Counted from the stretch's first letter, positions 1 through 8,303 are shown. The stretch: DNA of 64,000 nt from Frateuria flava (GCF_017837635.1 NZ_JAGJRS010000026.1:1-64000), one strand, 5' to 3'. Translations and numbers: made by a program. The notes: generated by a model not told the origin, from the sequence alone.

Positions 1-10
1 CACTTGCGAC

Positions 11-85
11 CGATTCCTCGAATCGCCCCGAGACGTTTCGTCCCGGGTGAGCCGCCCATTCTACATTTGTTTCCCTTTCCGTCAA
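11..85 (-). promoter_or_regulatory. Strong sigma-70 promoter and hairpin leader reading leftward out of the window
   Basis: On the minus strand a TTGACG hexamer (80-85) and a TAGAAT hexamer (58-63) are 16 bases apart, close to the housekeeping consensus. The predicted transcript starts near 51. Two hairpins follow at once: a 9-bp arm pair with a 3-base loop (27-47, one mismatch) and CGATT/AATCG with a 5-base loop (11-25). No reading frame starts in these bases, so the target gene lies left of the window. A strong promoter followed by hairpins fits a stable-RNA operon or a structured leader; the choice cannot be made here. Confidence 0.55.
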
Positions 86-275
86 CACCCTGTGAGAAGA
101 AATTTCGTCGCAGGCGAGAGGGAGGAGAACTCTTCGCGAGGGCGGCCTCGTCGAAGGGGTGAGAATCATAGCGCCGCTCGCGAGCGCTGTGAAGGGGGCG
201 TGGAGCTTTTTTTGGATCCGTTCGGCTTTGGTTCAACCGCTACACTCGAACGCTCAATCCATTCCGGACCGAGCC

Positions 276-728
276 ATGAAACGACTGCCCCTGGTGTTCC
301 TGCTGCTCACTGCCTCCGGCTGCGCGACAGCGGTACCCAAGAACGCTGCCCCCGCGGTCCAGCTGCATGGGCACCGCTTCAGCACGGAACTGGCAACGGA
401 CGATGCCAGTCGCGAACACGGCTTGATGATGCGCACGGAGCTGCCAGCGGATCACAGCATGCTGTTCGTGTTCCCGGACACCCAGCCACGCTGGTTCTGG
501 ATGAAGAACACGCTGATACCGCTGGACATCCTCTACTTCGATGCCGACCGCCAGTTGGTATCCATGCAACTGGATGTGCCACCGTGCAAGGCCGATCCCT
601 GCCCGAGCTATCCCAGCGATGCGCCTGCGCGCTACGTGCTCGAACTGCCCGCCGGCACGGCCCGTCGCATTGGCGTCGAGCAGGGCGACGAACTGACGGT
701 CGATGGCGACATCGGCGCGGTGCGCTGA
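276..728 (+). CDS. DUF192 family lipoprotein
   Basis: A 150-residue protein of the DUF192 family, a small beta-rich domain of unknown biochemical function found in many bacteria. Residues 1-16 form a lipoprotein signal ending in a lipobox-like LTASGC, so the mature protein is probably lipid-anchored at Cys16. Family signatures are visible: the central MLFVFP segment followed by the WFWMKNTLIPLDILY block, and the ALELPAG-like segment near the C-terminus (here VLELPAGTA). The start at 276 was chosen because the signal peptide begins there; an in-frame ATG at 159 would add a hydrophilic extension. The 3' end overlaps a small antisense gene. No operon partner on the same strand; the family's role remains unknown. 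Confidence 0.88.
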   Translation: MKRLPLVFLLLTASGCATAVPKNAAPAVQLHGHRFSTELATDDASREHGLMMRTELPADHSMLFVFPDTQPRWFWMKNTLIPLDILYFDADRQLVSMQLDVPPCKADPCPSYPSDAPARYVLELPAGTARRIGVEQGDELTVDGDIGAVR

Positions 729-835
729 CCGGCACCCCGCTGGCAGGGCAGGCCTGCCTGGTAGGGAACCAGCCGCGACGGGTCGAGCCGTTCAAGCATG
801 TCCCACTCGTCTTCGAACGGAATGAACTGTTTCAT
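632..835 (-). CDS. Small hypothetical protein downstream of rubredoxin, overlapping the DUF192 gene antisense
   Basis: A 67-residue open frame whose first half is acidic and tryptophan-bearing (starts MKQFIPFEDEWDMLERL) and looks coding, while the second half is low-complexity and lies antisense to the end of the DUF192 gene. A good ribosome-binding site, GGAGG, sits 5 bases before the ATG at 835. It follows the rubredoxin gene on the same strand after a hairpin terminator, so it may be expressed by read-through. I do not recognise a family with confidence. The C-terminal part may be an unconstrained extension tolerated by the overlap, or the frame may be fortuitous beyond about residue 25. 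Confidence 0.4.
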   Translation of the reverse strand: MKQFIPFEDEWDMLERLDPSRLVPYQAGLPCQRGAGQRTAPMSPSTVSSSPCSTPMRRAVPAGSSST

Positions 836-865
836 GCGTGCCTCCGGCGTCGGTGACGGAGACAG

Positions 866-913
866 GAAAACAGACGGCCCGGTCCGCACGATGACGGGAC
901 CGGGCCGTTTGAT
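866..913 (-). terminator. Hairpin terminator after rubredoxin
   Basis: Inverted repeat with arms GGCCCGGTCC (875-884 region) and GGGACCGGGCC (896-907 region). On the minus strand it is followed by a short GTTTTCC tract, fitting an intrinsic terminator about 20 bases beyond the rubredoxin stop. Weak T-run, so it may be leaky toward the next small gene. Confidence 0.6.
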
Positions 914-932
914 GACAGGCGCGAGGCGCGTG

Positions 933-1127
933 TCAGTCTGTCTCGACCATCTCGAAGTCGTCCTTGGTCGCGCCGCAGTCGGGGCAGGTCCAGGTGTCGG
1001 GCACGTCTTCCCAGCGGGTGCCCGGTTCGATGCCCTCTTCGGGCACGCCTAGCGCTTCGTCATAGATGAAGCCGCATACCACGCACATCCACTTGCGCGT
1101 CGCGGGGGGTTTGGCGTCGGTGCTCAT
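933..1127 (-). CDS. Rubredoxin
   Basis: A 64-residue rubredoxin, a small cytoplasmic electron carrier with one iron held by four cysteines. The two ligand pairs are plain: CVVCG near residues 15-19 and CPDCGA near residues 48-53, with the conserved YDEALG and WEDVPDTW segments between them. Length is normal once the ATG at 1127 is used; upstream in-frame sequence is arginine-rich and not family-like. The gene is divergent from thiE with an intergenic region of about 90 bases, so the two probably share a control region. Typical partners are alkane or other oxygenases and flavoprotein reductases, none of which is nearby, so its electron partner is not shown here. Confidence 0.96.
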   Translation of the reverse strand: MSTDAKPPATRKWMCVVCGFIYDEALGVPEEGIEPGTRWEDVPDTWTCPDCGATKDDFEMVETD

Positions 1128-1216
1128 CGGATCGTGTCTTCGTCTGCAGTTGAATGGGCCATTCTCGCAACTCCCCCGCCGGAGCGAAAGCCGGCGACCT
1201 GACACAAGGAACCCCG

Positions 1217-1855
1217 ATGCATCCGTTCCCCTCGCGCGGCGTGTACGCGATCACCAATGGCCCCCGCAATGATCTGCTGGATGTGACGCGCGAGGCGCTG
1301 GCCGGCGGCGCACGAATGCTGCAATACCGCGACCTGGGTCATGACCATGCCCGCCGGCATGCCGAGGCCCACGCGCTCAAGCGACTGTGCGACGAATACG
1401 GCATACCGCTGCTGATCAACGGCGACGCGGCACTCGCGCAGGCAGTCGGCGCCGCCGGCGTACACATAGGCGAAACCGCTGAAGAACTGGCCGGTGCGCG
1501 CGAACGGCTCGGCCCGCAGGCAGTCATCGGCGTGTCCTGCTTCGACTCGCTCGAACGTGCGCAGTCGATGGCGAAGGCGGGCGCCGATTACGTTTCGTTC
1601 GGCGCCTTCTTCCCGTCACCGACGCTGCCCCACGCCCGCATGGCGCCGCTGGAACTGCTGAGGCAGAGCGCCGCATTGGGGGTTCCCCGGGTGGCGATCG
1701 GCGGCATCACCCCCGAGAATGGCGTCGCGCTGGTCGCCGCCGGCGCCGACCACCTGGCGGCCATCTCGGCCGTATTCGACGCGGCCGACGTGCGCGCGGC
1801 AACCCGTCGCCTTGGCGACCTCTACCGTTTCCTTTCCGACGAGTCCCATCCATGA
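1217..1855 (+). CDS. thiE: Thiamine-phosphate synthase
   Basis: Joins the pyrimidine (HMP-PP) and thiazole (THZ-P) halves to make thiamine phosphate. The 212 residues form the usual TIM barrel: QYR at 36-38, GVHIGE at 81-86, a phosphate-binding [10 protein letters not shown] at 127-136 and IGGI at 161-164. The start at 1217 is set by an AAGGA five bases upstream and by alignment with family N-termini (GVYAITN). The stop overlaps the start of hemL as ATGA, so the two are translationally coupled. This thiE-hemL pairing is common in Xanthomonadales. Some substitutions from the E. coli motif exist (FFPSPT for IFPTPT) but the family is clear. Confidence 0.96.
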   Translation: MHPFPSRGVYAITNGPRNDLLDVTREALAGGARMLQYRDLGHDHARRHAEAHALKRLCDEYGIPLLINGDAALAQAVGAAGVHIGETAEELAGARERLGPQAVIGVSCFDSLERAQSMAKAGADYVSFGAFFPSPTLPHARMAPLELLRQSAALGVPRVAIGGITPENGVALVAAGADHLAAISAVFDAADVRAATRRLGDLYRFLSDESHP

Positions 1856-3141
1856 CCACGAACCACGAACTTTTCCAACGCGCACAGCGGTTGATGCCCG
1901 GTGGCGTCAATTCGCCGGTGCGCGCCTTCAAGTCGGTCGGCGGCGAGCCGTTCTTCACCGCGCGCGCCGAGGGTGCCTACCTGTGGGACGTCGAGGGCAC
2001 GCGCTACATCGACTACGTCGGTTCGTGGGGCCCGATGATCGCTGGACACAATCACCCGCATGTGCGCGAGGCCGTGGAGCGGGCGGTGCGTGATGGCCTG
2101 TCCTTCGGCACGCCCTCGCCGGCCGAGGTCACCATGGCCGAGACGATCACGCGCCTGGTGCCCTCGGTGGAAATGGTCCGCATGGTCAACTCCGGCACTG
2201 AGGCGACGATGTCGGCGATCCGGTTGGCGCGCGGCGCCACCGGACGCAGCAAGATCGTGAAGTTCGAGGGCTGCTACCACGGCCACGGCGACAGCTTCCT
2301 GGTCAAGGCCGGCTCCGGCGCGCTGACCTTCGGCGTGCCGACCTCGCCGGGCGTGCCCAAGGCCGCCGCCGATCTGACCCTCACTCTGCCCTACAACGAC
2401 CTGCCGGCAGCCGAGGCCCTGTTCGCCGAGCACGGAGCCGACATCGCCGGCCTGATCATCGAGCCGGTCGCCGGCAACATGAACTGCATCCCGCCAAAGG
2501 ACGGCTACCTGCCGGGGCTGCGCGAGCTGTGCACGCGCCACGGCGCACTGCTGATCTTCGATGAGGTGATGACCGGCTTCCGCGTGGCGCTTGGCGGCGC
2601 ACAGGCGCATTACGGCGTGGCACCGGACCTGACCACCTTCGGCAAGGTCATCGGCGGTGGCATGCCGGTGGGTGCGTACGGCGGGCGCCGCGATCTGATG
2701 GAACAGATCGCGCCGGCTGGCCCGATCTACCAGGCGGGCACGCTGTCGGGCAATCCGGTCGCCATGGCCGCCGGGCTGGCGATGCTGGAGCTGATCCAGG
2801 CGCCCGGCTTTTACGACAATCTCGCGGCACGCACGCGGTTGCTGTGCGACGGCCTGCAGGCCGTCGCCGATGCCGAAGGCGTGCCGTTCAGCACCAACCG
2901 CGTCGGCGGCATGTTCGGCCTGTTCTTCACGGCCGAACAGGTGGCGAGCTACGCGCAGGCCACTGCGGCCGACGCGGCGCTGTTCAACCGCTTCTTCCAC
3001 GGCATGCTCAAGCGCGGCGTGTACCTGGCGCCGAGCGCGTTCGAGGCGGGCTTCCTGTCCAGCGCCCACAGCGAACAGGACATTGCCGACACGCTGGAAG
3101 CCGCCCGCGGCGCGTTGCGCGAGGCCCGGCAGCACGCGTGA
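1852..3141 (+). CDS. hemL: Glutamate-1-semialdehyde 2,1-aminomutase
   Basis: Converts glutamate-1-semialdehyde to 5-aminolevulinate, the C5-pathway entry to heme. A 429-residue class-III aminotransferase fold: GTEATM at 115-120 binds the PLP phosphate, D237 in [10 protein letters not shown] contacts the pyridine nitrogen, and K265 in [10 protein letters not shown] is the Schiff-base lysine. The N-terminal [13 protein letters not shown] block is diagnostic for HemL. Full family length. The ATG overlaps the thiE stop, indicating one transcript. The 169 bases beyond the stop, before the convergent gloA gene, show no clear terminator. Confidence 0.98.
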   Translation: MTTNHELFQRAQRLMPGGVNSPVRAFKSVGGEPFFTARAEGAYLWDVEGTRYIDYVGSWGPMIAGHNHPHVREAVERAVRDGLSFGTPSPAEVTMAETITRLVPSVEMVRMVNSGTEATMSAIRLARGATGRSKIVKFEGCYHGHGDSFLVKAGSGALTFGVPTSPGVPKAAADLTLTLPYNDLPAAEALFAEHGADIAGLIIEPVAGNMNCIPPKDGYLPGLRELCTRHGALLIFDEVMTGFRVALGGAQAHYGVAPDLTTFGKVIGGGMPVGAYGGRRDLMEQIAPAGPIYQAGTLSGNPVAMAAGLAMLELIQAPGFYDNLAARTRLLCDGLQAVADAEGVPFSTNRVGGMFGLFFTAEQVASYAQATAADAALFNRFFHGMLKRGVYLAPSAFEAGFLSSAHSEQDIADTLEAARGALREARQHA

Positions 3142-3310
3142 GCGCGGCCATCCGCTGCGTGCCGTGCGATCTGCACGGCGCGCTCGCCGATCACGATCAC
3201 GGCGCTCGGATGGAGCTCCCCCGCCACATGGGGCCTGAGGTCGGCGCGCGGCGTGAAGTTGCTGACGTTGCGCCAGCCGCCGCGAACCTGCAGCCCCGCC
3301 AGAGACGCCT

Positions 3311-3730
3311 CTACCAGACGCCGGTGTTGGGCATCGAAACCCAGGGCTCCCGCGGCGGCAGGTGGCCTTCCTGCAGCAGCTCGATCGAGATCAGGTCAGG
3401 CGAGCGCACGAACGCCATGTGTCCGTCGCGCGGCGGGCGGTGGATCGTGTAGCCCATGTTCCTGAGGCGCTCGCAGGTGGCATAGATGTCGTCCACGCGG
3501 AATGCCAGGTGGCCAAAATTGCGCGCCGAACCGTAGTCCTCTTCCGAACCCCAGTTGAAGGTGAGCTCGATCTCGGACTCGGGACTCTCCGGCGCGGCCA
3601 GGAAGACGAGGGTGTACTTGCCTTCCGGCACCTCCTTGCGGCGCACCTCGCGCAGGCCCAGGCCCTCGCAGTAGAAGCGCAGCGACGCGTCCAGGTCGCG
3701 CACGCGGATCATGGTGTGCAGGTACTTCAT
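3311..3730 (-). CDS. gloA: Lactoylglutathione lyase (glyoxalase I)
   Basis: Isomerises the methylglyoxal-glutathione hemithioacetal to S-lactoylglutathione in the cytoplasm. 139 residues with the expected metal ligands of a Ni/Co-type bacterial enzyme: H5 ([10 protein letters not shown]), E55 (SEIELTFNW), H74 (FGHLAF) and E117 (ISIELL). The short form without the extra loops of Zn-type eukaryotic enzymes fits the nickel class. Its ATG overlaps the argD stop (ATGA on the minus strand), so it is translated after argD from one message. The longer in-frame extension upstream is simply argD in another frame and was dropped. Confidence 0.95.
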   Translation of the reverse strand: MKYLHTMIRVRDLDASLRFYCEGLGLREVRRKEVPEGKYTLVFLAAPESPESEIELTFNWGSEEDYGSARNFGHLAFRVDDIYATCERLRNMGYTIHRPPRDGHMAFVRSPDLISIELLQEGHLPPREPWVSMPNTGVW

Positions 3731-4971
3731 GGTGTCTCTCCGGCAGGGGTGGCGAGGAAGGCGGTCAAAGCCACGCGCAGGCGCTCCAGCCCCTCCGCCA
3801 GCTCCTCGTCGGTAATGGTCAGTGGCGGCAGCAGGCGCAACACGTCCGGACCCGCCTGCAGCAACAGCACGCCATTCTCCGCGGCCATGTCGAGCATGGC
3901 CGCGGCCTTGCCACGATGCGGCTGTGCCAGCGCCGCGCCCAGCATCAGGCCGCGCCCGCGTACTTCCTCGAACAGGCCCAGATCGGCATCGATGGCCGCG
4001 AGGCCAGCACGCAGTTCGTTCGTTTGGCGCTCCACGTTCAGCAGCACCGCGGGCGAACCGAGCTTGGCCAGCGCTACGCGCGCCACGGCCGCGGCCAGCG
4101 GATTGCCGCCAAAGGTCGAGCCGTGCGCGCCCACCTGCATGACCTCGGCGACCCTGGGTCCGGCCAGCATCGCGCCGATCGGGAAGCCTGCGCCGAGCGC
4201 CTTGGCCAGGGTCACGATGTCCGGCACCACGTTGTCCTGCACGTGCGCGAACAGCGTGCCAGTGCGGCCCATGCCGCACTGGATTTCGTCCAGCACCAGC
4301 AGCGCACCATGACGGTCGCACAGTTCGCGCGCGTGCCTGAGGAAGCCGGGCGCCGCCGGGCGCACACCGCCCTCGCCCTGCACGGGTTCGACCATCACCG
4401 CGGCCACGTCACCCTGTACGAAGGCCGCCTCGAGCGCAGCCACGTCGTTGAAGTCGATGTAGCGGAAGCCTTGCGGCAGCGGCTCGTAGCCTTCCTGGTA
4501 CTTCGGTTGCGCGGTCGCCGTCACGGTGGCGAGCGTGCGCCCGTGGAAGGAGCCGCGGAAGGTGACGATGGTGCGTTGCCCGGGGTCGCGTCCCTGCGCG
4601 GCCGCCCAGCGGCGGACCAGCTTGATCGCCGCTTCATTCGCCTCGGCGCCCGAGTTGCACAGGAACACCCGTTCGGCGAAGCCGGACGCCTCGACCAGCT
4701 CCTGCGCGAGCTTCAGCGGCGGCTCGGTGTAGAACACGTTGCTGCTGTGCCACAGCTTGTGCGCCTGCGCAGTGAGTGCGGCGAGCAGATCGGGATCCTG
4801 GTGACCCAGCCCATTGACCGCGATGCCGGCGCCGAAATCCACGTAGTCGCGCCCCTGCGTATCCCACAGCCGCGCGCCACGGCCATGGTCGAGCACGAGC
4901 TCGCGCGGGCGGTACACCGGCAACCAGTAGCGCCGGGCCAGATCGATCAGGGGAGCGTCGTGCGTGGACAT
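3727..4971 (-). CDS. argD: Acetylornithine / succinyl-DAP-type aminotransferase
   Basis: A PLP aminotransferase of the acetylornithine transaminase family, 414 residues. Visible hallmarks: NSGAEAN at 106-112, the FHGRTLATV segment, D228 in [14 protein letters not shown], and the Schiff-base K257 in [16 protein letters not shown]. The likely role is the transamination step of arginine synthesis and possibly the parallel step of lysine synthesis. In Xanthomonadales the arginine route passes through acetylcitrulline but still uses this enzyme. Start at 4971 ([11 protein letters not shown]); upstream in-frame residues are compositionally odd. Translationally coupled to gloA downstream. The 338 bases upstream hold the divergent fap control region. 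Confidence 0.92.
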   Translation of the reverse strand: MSTHDAPLIDLARRYWLPVYRPRELVLDHGRGARLWDTQGRDYVDFGAGIAVNGLGHQDPDLLAALTAQAHKLWHSSNVFYTEPPLKLAQELVEASGFAERVFLCNSGAEANEAAIKLVRRWAAAQGRDPGQRTIVTFRGSFHGRTLATVTATAQPKYQEGYEPLPQGFRYIDFNDVAALEAAFVQGDVAAVMVEPVQGEGGVRPAAPGFLRHARELCDRHGALLVLDEIQCGMGRTGTLFAHVQDNVVPDIVTLAKALGAGFPIGAMLAGPRVAEVMQVGAHGSTFGGNPLAAAVARVALAKLGSPAVLLNVERQTNELRAGLAAIDADLGLFEEVRGRGLMLGAALAQPHRGKAAAMLDMAAENGVLLLQAGPDVLRLLPPLTITDEELAEGLERLRVALTAFLATPAGETP

Positions 4972-5075
4972 GGCCTCTCCGGCGGCGCATGGGCGCCGTC
5001 GCAACATGCGTGGGGTGCGACCGGGGCGTCGCCCGCACATGCTAGCACTGCGGCCTTCTCGCCCTGGGCGCCTCC

Positions 5076-5186
5076 GCTGTAACAGCCGCACAAGGTGTAT
5101 CAGTCCTGTTACACCCCGCGCGAAGCCCGGTGCGACGCGGGTTGCGCCGAACGGGGCGGCCCGGTCGCGCCGGCCGCTGTAACACC
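5076..5186. promoter_or_regulatory. Three 11-bp operator-like repeats upstream of the fap promoter
   Basis: Three matches to GSTGTAACASS occur: GCTGTAACAGC at 5076-5086 (an odd-length palindrome), GGTGTAACAGG on the minus strand at 5105-5115, and GCTGTAACACC at 5176-5186. The first and third are exactly 100 bases apart. They lie roughly 100-210 bases upstream of the predicted sigma-54 start, the usual place for enhancer sites of a bacterial enhancer-binding protein. A GGTGTA-N10-TACACC inverted repeat (5094-5115) overlaps the second copy. Binding by the VpsR-like activator encoded at 10486-11838 is inferred, not shown. Confidence 0.6.
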
Positions 5187-5260
5187 CGGCGCAGGAGCGC
5201 GCCGCAGCATGGGTGCCCGCAAACCGCACCGTAGCGCGGTTTGGCGGCGTTCCGATGGTT

Positions 5261-5276
5261 TGGCACGGCGCTTGCC
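5261..5276 (+). promoter_or_regulatory. Sigma-54 (-24/-12) promoter of the fap operon
   Basis: TGGCACG at 5261-5267 and TTGC at 5272-5275, with GG (5262-5263) and GC (5274-5275) separated by exactly ten bases, a near-perfect match to the RpoN consensus. The predicted start is near 5287, about 23 bases before the first ATG of the operon. A GAAGGA at about 5292 can serve as ribosome-binding site. Confidence 0.8.
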
Positions 5277-5309
5277 ACCAAGGCACTCACCGAAGGAACG
5301 AGCCGTGCC

Positions 5310-5807
5310 ATGGAATCCGCAGTCGCCCCTCTCTCCCGCCTTCTCGTGCTCCGGCCGCTTGCAGCCGTGCTCGCGCTGGTCGGCCTGCCTTCGCCCAGTC
5401 AAGCGGCGGACGCGCACCGGGCGGTCGTTGCCAAGCCAGGCGACATCGTACTGATGCGCAACGTATCCACGCGCGCGGCAGTCCGCGCGGCGCCGCCGGG
5501 CATGGCCCTGATGGTGTCGCCCTCGCCGCAACCGGAGATCCTCGCCTCGCTCGGCAGCGGCGAACTTTCCGACGACGACATCGCGCAGCTGGGCGCCTCG
5601 CCCGCGCCCATCGCACAACTGCAGACGACCGTGGGCCGCGCGCTCGACGGCATGCTGGTCCGCAACGGCGGTAGCACCACGGTGGCTGGCAACGGCGTGA
5701 GCAACACCGTAGCGACTCCGATCGGCGCCGTCGGCAACGCGACCCGCGGCATCGGCGACCAGGTGCAGGGTGCGCTCGCGCAGCTGCCCTTCGGCAACGG
5801 GCATTGA
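5310..5807 (+). CDS. First gene of fap operon: small exported protein (possible FapA counterpart)
   Basis: 165 residues with a signal peptide (residues about 1-33, ending PSQAAD) and no recognised domain. The mature part is alanine-, glycine- and valine-rich, with a short acidic LSDDDIAQLG segment and a C-terminal stretch rich in N, G and T (NGVSNTVATPIGAVGNATRG). Position and size match the small first gene (fapA) of Pseudomonas fap operons, whose product modulates amyloid formation, but I cannot confirm homology by eye. Preceded by the sigma-54 promoter; its stop overlaps the start of the next gene (ATGA), so translation is coupled. Confidence 0.75.
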   Translation: MESAVAPLSRLLVLRPLAAVLALVGLPSPSQAADAHRAVVAKPGDIVLMRNVSTRAAVRAAPPGMALMVSPSPQPEILASLGSGELSDDDIAQLGASPAPIAQLQTTVGRALDGMLVRNGGSTTVAGNGVSNTVATPIGAVGNATRGIGDQVQGALAQLPFGNGH

Positions 5808-6445
5808 GCGTCATGCGCCGTTCGACCGTGCTCGGTTTCCTTGCCGCGCTGGCGATGCTCAGCACCGGCGTCAACGCCGGTGACGACGACTACGCCGCCA
5901 TGCTTGGCTACCTCACCCGCAGCAGCCTGGATGGAAACGTCCTGCAGGGCGCGCAGGGCAGCGTCGCGGTGAACCTGGCCGCGGGCGATCTCAACAGCCA
6001 GGCCAACCTGCGCGCCTTCGCCACCGGCAAGGACGCACAGGCATGGGTCGACGCGAGCCAGCGCACGCTCGGCAACCAGGCCAGTGCTCCGACGCAGGCG
6101 CAGGCCACCATCGCCGGCGACGTCCTCGCCGGCGCGCACGGACTCGTATCGATCAACCAGGCCAGCGGGACGGCGAACACGCAGCTCAATGCGGTCGCCG
6201 CGGCGCTGGCCAGCCAGGGCATACGCGAAACGACGGACGGCTCGCTGTCCGCCGTCGTTTCGGCGTCGGCAGAAGTGCAGCCGGGAACGGGCGCCGGCGT
6301 ACCGGGCGAAGGCACGCGCAGCGTGTCGGTCGCCGCGGGCGCCATGCAGGGCTTCCGTGGCGTGCTGCAGCTCAACCAGACCGCGGGATCGGGCAATGCC
6401 ACGGGCAACATTCTGTCGCTGTCCGTGTCGGAGCTACCGCGGTGA
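5804..6445 (+). CDS. fapB: FapB-like minor amyloid / nucleator protein
   Basis: 213 residues with a signal peptide ending near GVNAGDDD. The mature protein carries three copies of a 19-residue amyloid-type repeat of form A-x-G-x(4)-N-x-A-x-G-x-x-N-x(3)-N, at residues 50-68, 111-129 and 184-202, separated by variable linkers of 42 and 54 residues. This is the same repeat found, better conserved, in the next gene, and matches the three-repeat plan of FapB/FapC. In Pseudomonas FapB nucleates FapC fibres. The order before the larger protein and the weaker repeats support the FapB role, but symbol assignment is by context. Start could also be the ATG at 5813. Confidence 0.75.
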   Translation: MSVMRRSTVLGFLAALAMLSTGVNAGDDDYAAMLGYLTRSSLDGNVLQGAQGSVAVNLAAGDLNSQANLRAFATGKDAQAWVDASQRTLGNQASAPTQAQATIAGDVLAGAHGLVSINQASGTANTQLNAVAAALASQGIRETTDGSLSAVVSASAEVQPGTGAGVPGEGTRSVSVAAGAMQGFRGVLQLNQTAGSGNATGNILSLSVSELPR

Positions 6446-6473
6446 CCACCATAAGAATCGGAGTGAGGACACC

Positions 6474-7469
6474 ATGAACGCATCCAAGAAGACCCTGATC
6501 GCCCTGGCCGTCGCCACGCTGTTCGGCAGCCCGATGGCTTTCGCGAACAACCACGACCAGCACCATGCGCCGTTCGATTCGGCGGCGGTCGCCACGGTCG
6601 ACAACAACCAGTCGGTGACCGGCAACGTCACTGCCAACGACAAGCTGAAGAACACCAGCGCCATCGATGACCGTGCGGCCGCCCAGGCCTCGGGCAACAT
6701 CGGCATGAACGTGGCCTCCGGCGACAACAACGCGCAGGACAACGCTGCCGCGCTGGCAGCCACGGATGCCGACTTTGCCTTCGGCCTGGCCGATTCCGAA
6801 ATCGACGTCGGCCAGACCGGCATGGGCAACGTCACCGTGAACGAGGGCGTCAAGAACGATGCCTACGTCACCGACAACGCCTTCCGCTGGGCCTCGGGCA
6901 ACATTGGCGTGAACGTCGCCTCGGGCAACAACAACCAGCAGAAGAACGCGCTGGCCGCCTCGGTCGCGACCACCAAGTTCGCCCATGCCGGCGTGAGCGT
7001 CGACCAGGCCTCCTCGGGCAACATCGTCAGCAACGCCGGCCGCGTGGAGAAGTACTACGACACCACCACGGTGCACATGAGCGGCACGGTGCAGGGCTAC
7101 TCGCTGGGCCTGGGCCTTGGCGGCTATGCCGGTACCACCCAGGGCGTGTCGCACGGCTACCAGGCCGGCGGCGTCGACGTGCTCGGCTATCCCATCGGCG
7201 GCTACGAAGGCGGCAGCGTGGACTTCTCGCACGGCTCCGAGCAGGGCGCGCTGGGCTTCGTCGAGGTTTCCGCCAGCGACCTGCTGGCCGACCTGTGCGG
7301 CACCGTGCAGACCGCGCGCTACGTGGTGGTCAACGCCACCAACGACGCCAGCCTGTCGGGCAACGCGTTCCAGCACGCCACCGGCAACATCGGCCTGAAC
7401 GTGGCCTCCGGCACCGGCAACCTGCAGGCCAACACCCTGTCGCTCGCCGTCGCGCAGCCGAGCCCGTAA
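6474..7469 (+). CDS. fapC: FapC-like major amyloid subunit
   Basis: 331-residue secreted protein, signal peptide ending at AFA-N25. It has three strong copies of the amyloid motif ASGNIGxNVASGxNNxQxN at residues 72-90, 140-158 and 302-320; the first two are preceded by a related TGNVTxNxxxKN segment. A long linker (about 190-290) is rich in glycine and tyrosine (GLGLGGYAGTTQG, GGYEGGSVD) and holds the only cysteine, C275. Pseudomonas FapC usually ends with a CXXC pair, which is missing here. Composition is poor in charged residues and rich in N, A, G and S, as in fibre-forming proteins. Good ribosome site GTGAGGA. Followed by two hairpins that probably separate its expression level from downstream genes. 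Confidence 0.85.
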   Translation: MNASKKTLIALAVATLFGSPMAFANNHDQHHAPFDSAAVATVDNNQSVTGNVTANDKLKNTSAIDDRAAAQASGNIGMNVASGDNNAQDNAAALAATDADFAFGLADSEIDVGQTGMGNVTVNEGVKNDAYVTDNAFRWASGNIGVNVASGNNNQQKNALAASVATTKFAHAGVSVDQASSGNIVSNAGRVEKYYDTTTVHMSGTVQGYSLGLGLGGYAGTTQGVSHGYQAGGVDVLGYPIGGYEGGSVDFSHGSEQGALGFVEVSASDLLADLCGTVQTARYVVVNATNDASLSGNAFQHATGNIGLNVASGTGNLQANTLSLAVAQPSP

Positions 7470-7502
7470 CCACTTCGGCCAAGGCAGGCCAACGAGGGCG
7501 GT

Positions 7503-7571
7503 ACCCGGCTGTCCGCAGCCGGGTTCCTATGGAACCCCCCGGTCCGTCCCCTGCGGACCGGGGGGACTTCC
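7503..7571 (+). promoter_or_regulatory. Two tandem hairpins between fapC and fapD
   Basis: Hairpin 1: ACCCGGCT (7503-7510), 6-base loop, AGCCGGGT (7517-7524). Hairpin 2: CCCCCCGGTCCG (7535-7546), 7-base loop, CGGACCGGGGGG (7554-7565), extended by flanking GGAA/TTCC. Neither is followed by a U-run, so they look like 3'-end stabilisers or partial attenuators of the abundant upstream amyloid message rather than full terminators. Confidence 0.65.
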
Positions 7572-7588
7572 TCCCACTGGTGATACTC

Positions 7589-8290
7589 ATGCGACTGACG
7601 ACCCGAACCCTTCTGCTTTGCAGCCTTGCGATCGGCGCGCTGGCCTCGGCGCGCGCCGGCGAGGTGCGCTTTGGCGGCGTGCTGCCCAACGGCGGGCTGT
7701 ACGTGCATCCGGTGGAGAGCATGCAGGAGGCGCGCTTCCGCAACCTGGTACGGCAGCAGACCGACTACAGCTGCGGCGCCGCCGCGCTGGCCACGATCCT
7801 GCGCTACGCCTACCACCTGGACGTGGACGAAGCGGTGGTGATCCAGGGCATGCTCGGCCTGTCCGACGAGAATCTGGTCGAGCAGCGCGGCTTCTCGCTG
7901 CTGGACATCAAGCATTACGTGGAAGCGCTGGGCATGCGCGGCCGCGGCTACCGCGTCGACGAATCGCGCCTGCGCAGCCTGCGCGTACCCGGCCTGGTGC
8001 TGATGGACGTGCGCGGCTTCCGCCATTTCGTGGTGCTCAAGCAGGTCCAGGGCGACACCGTGGAACTGGCCGACCCGATGCTCGGCAACCGCAGCCTTTC
8101 TATCGCCGACTTTCTCCAGGCGTGGCCGTCGCGGGCCGTGTTCGTGGTGATCGGCAATGACTTCGACCGCAACACGGTGCTGCTCCAGCCCGAGGGCAAG
8201 GCCAGCGCCCGCGCGCTCTACGCCCGGCAGGGACCGATCACCGACGCCGAGCTGCTGGACTTCGGCTTCAGCAACGCCGACCTGTTCTAG
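7589..8290 (+). CDS. fapD: FapD: C39-family cysteine peptidase
   Basis: 233-residue exported papain-like peptidase of the C39 family, as found in fap operons where it is needed for correct secretion of the amyloid proteins. Signal peptide residues 1-22. The expected active site is visible: oxyanion Q57 and nucleophile C62 in QQTDYSCGAAALATIL, H146 in GFRHFVVL, and D162 in ELADPMLGN. No transporter domains, so it is the stand-alone periplasmic form rather than a bacteriocin ABC-peptidase. Start at 7589 chosen because the signal peptide begins there. Lies 13 bases before the next gene in one operon. Confidence 0.88.
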   Translation: MRLTTRTLLLCSLAIGALASARAGEVRFGGVLPNGGLYVHPVESMQEARFRNLVRQQTDYSCGAAALATILRYAYHLDVDEAVVIQGMLGLSDENLVEQRGFSLLDIKHYVEALGMRGRGYRVDESRLRSLRVPGLVLMDVRGFRHFVVLKQVQGDTVELADPMLGNRSLSIADFLQAWPSRAVFVVIGNDFDRNTVLLQPEGKASARALYARQGPITDAELLDFGFSNADLF

Positions 8291-8303
8291 AGAGGCTCAA
8301 GCC

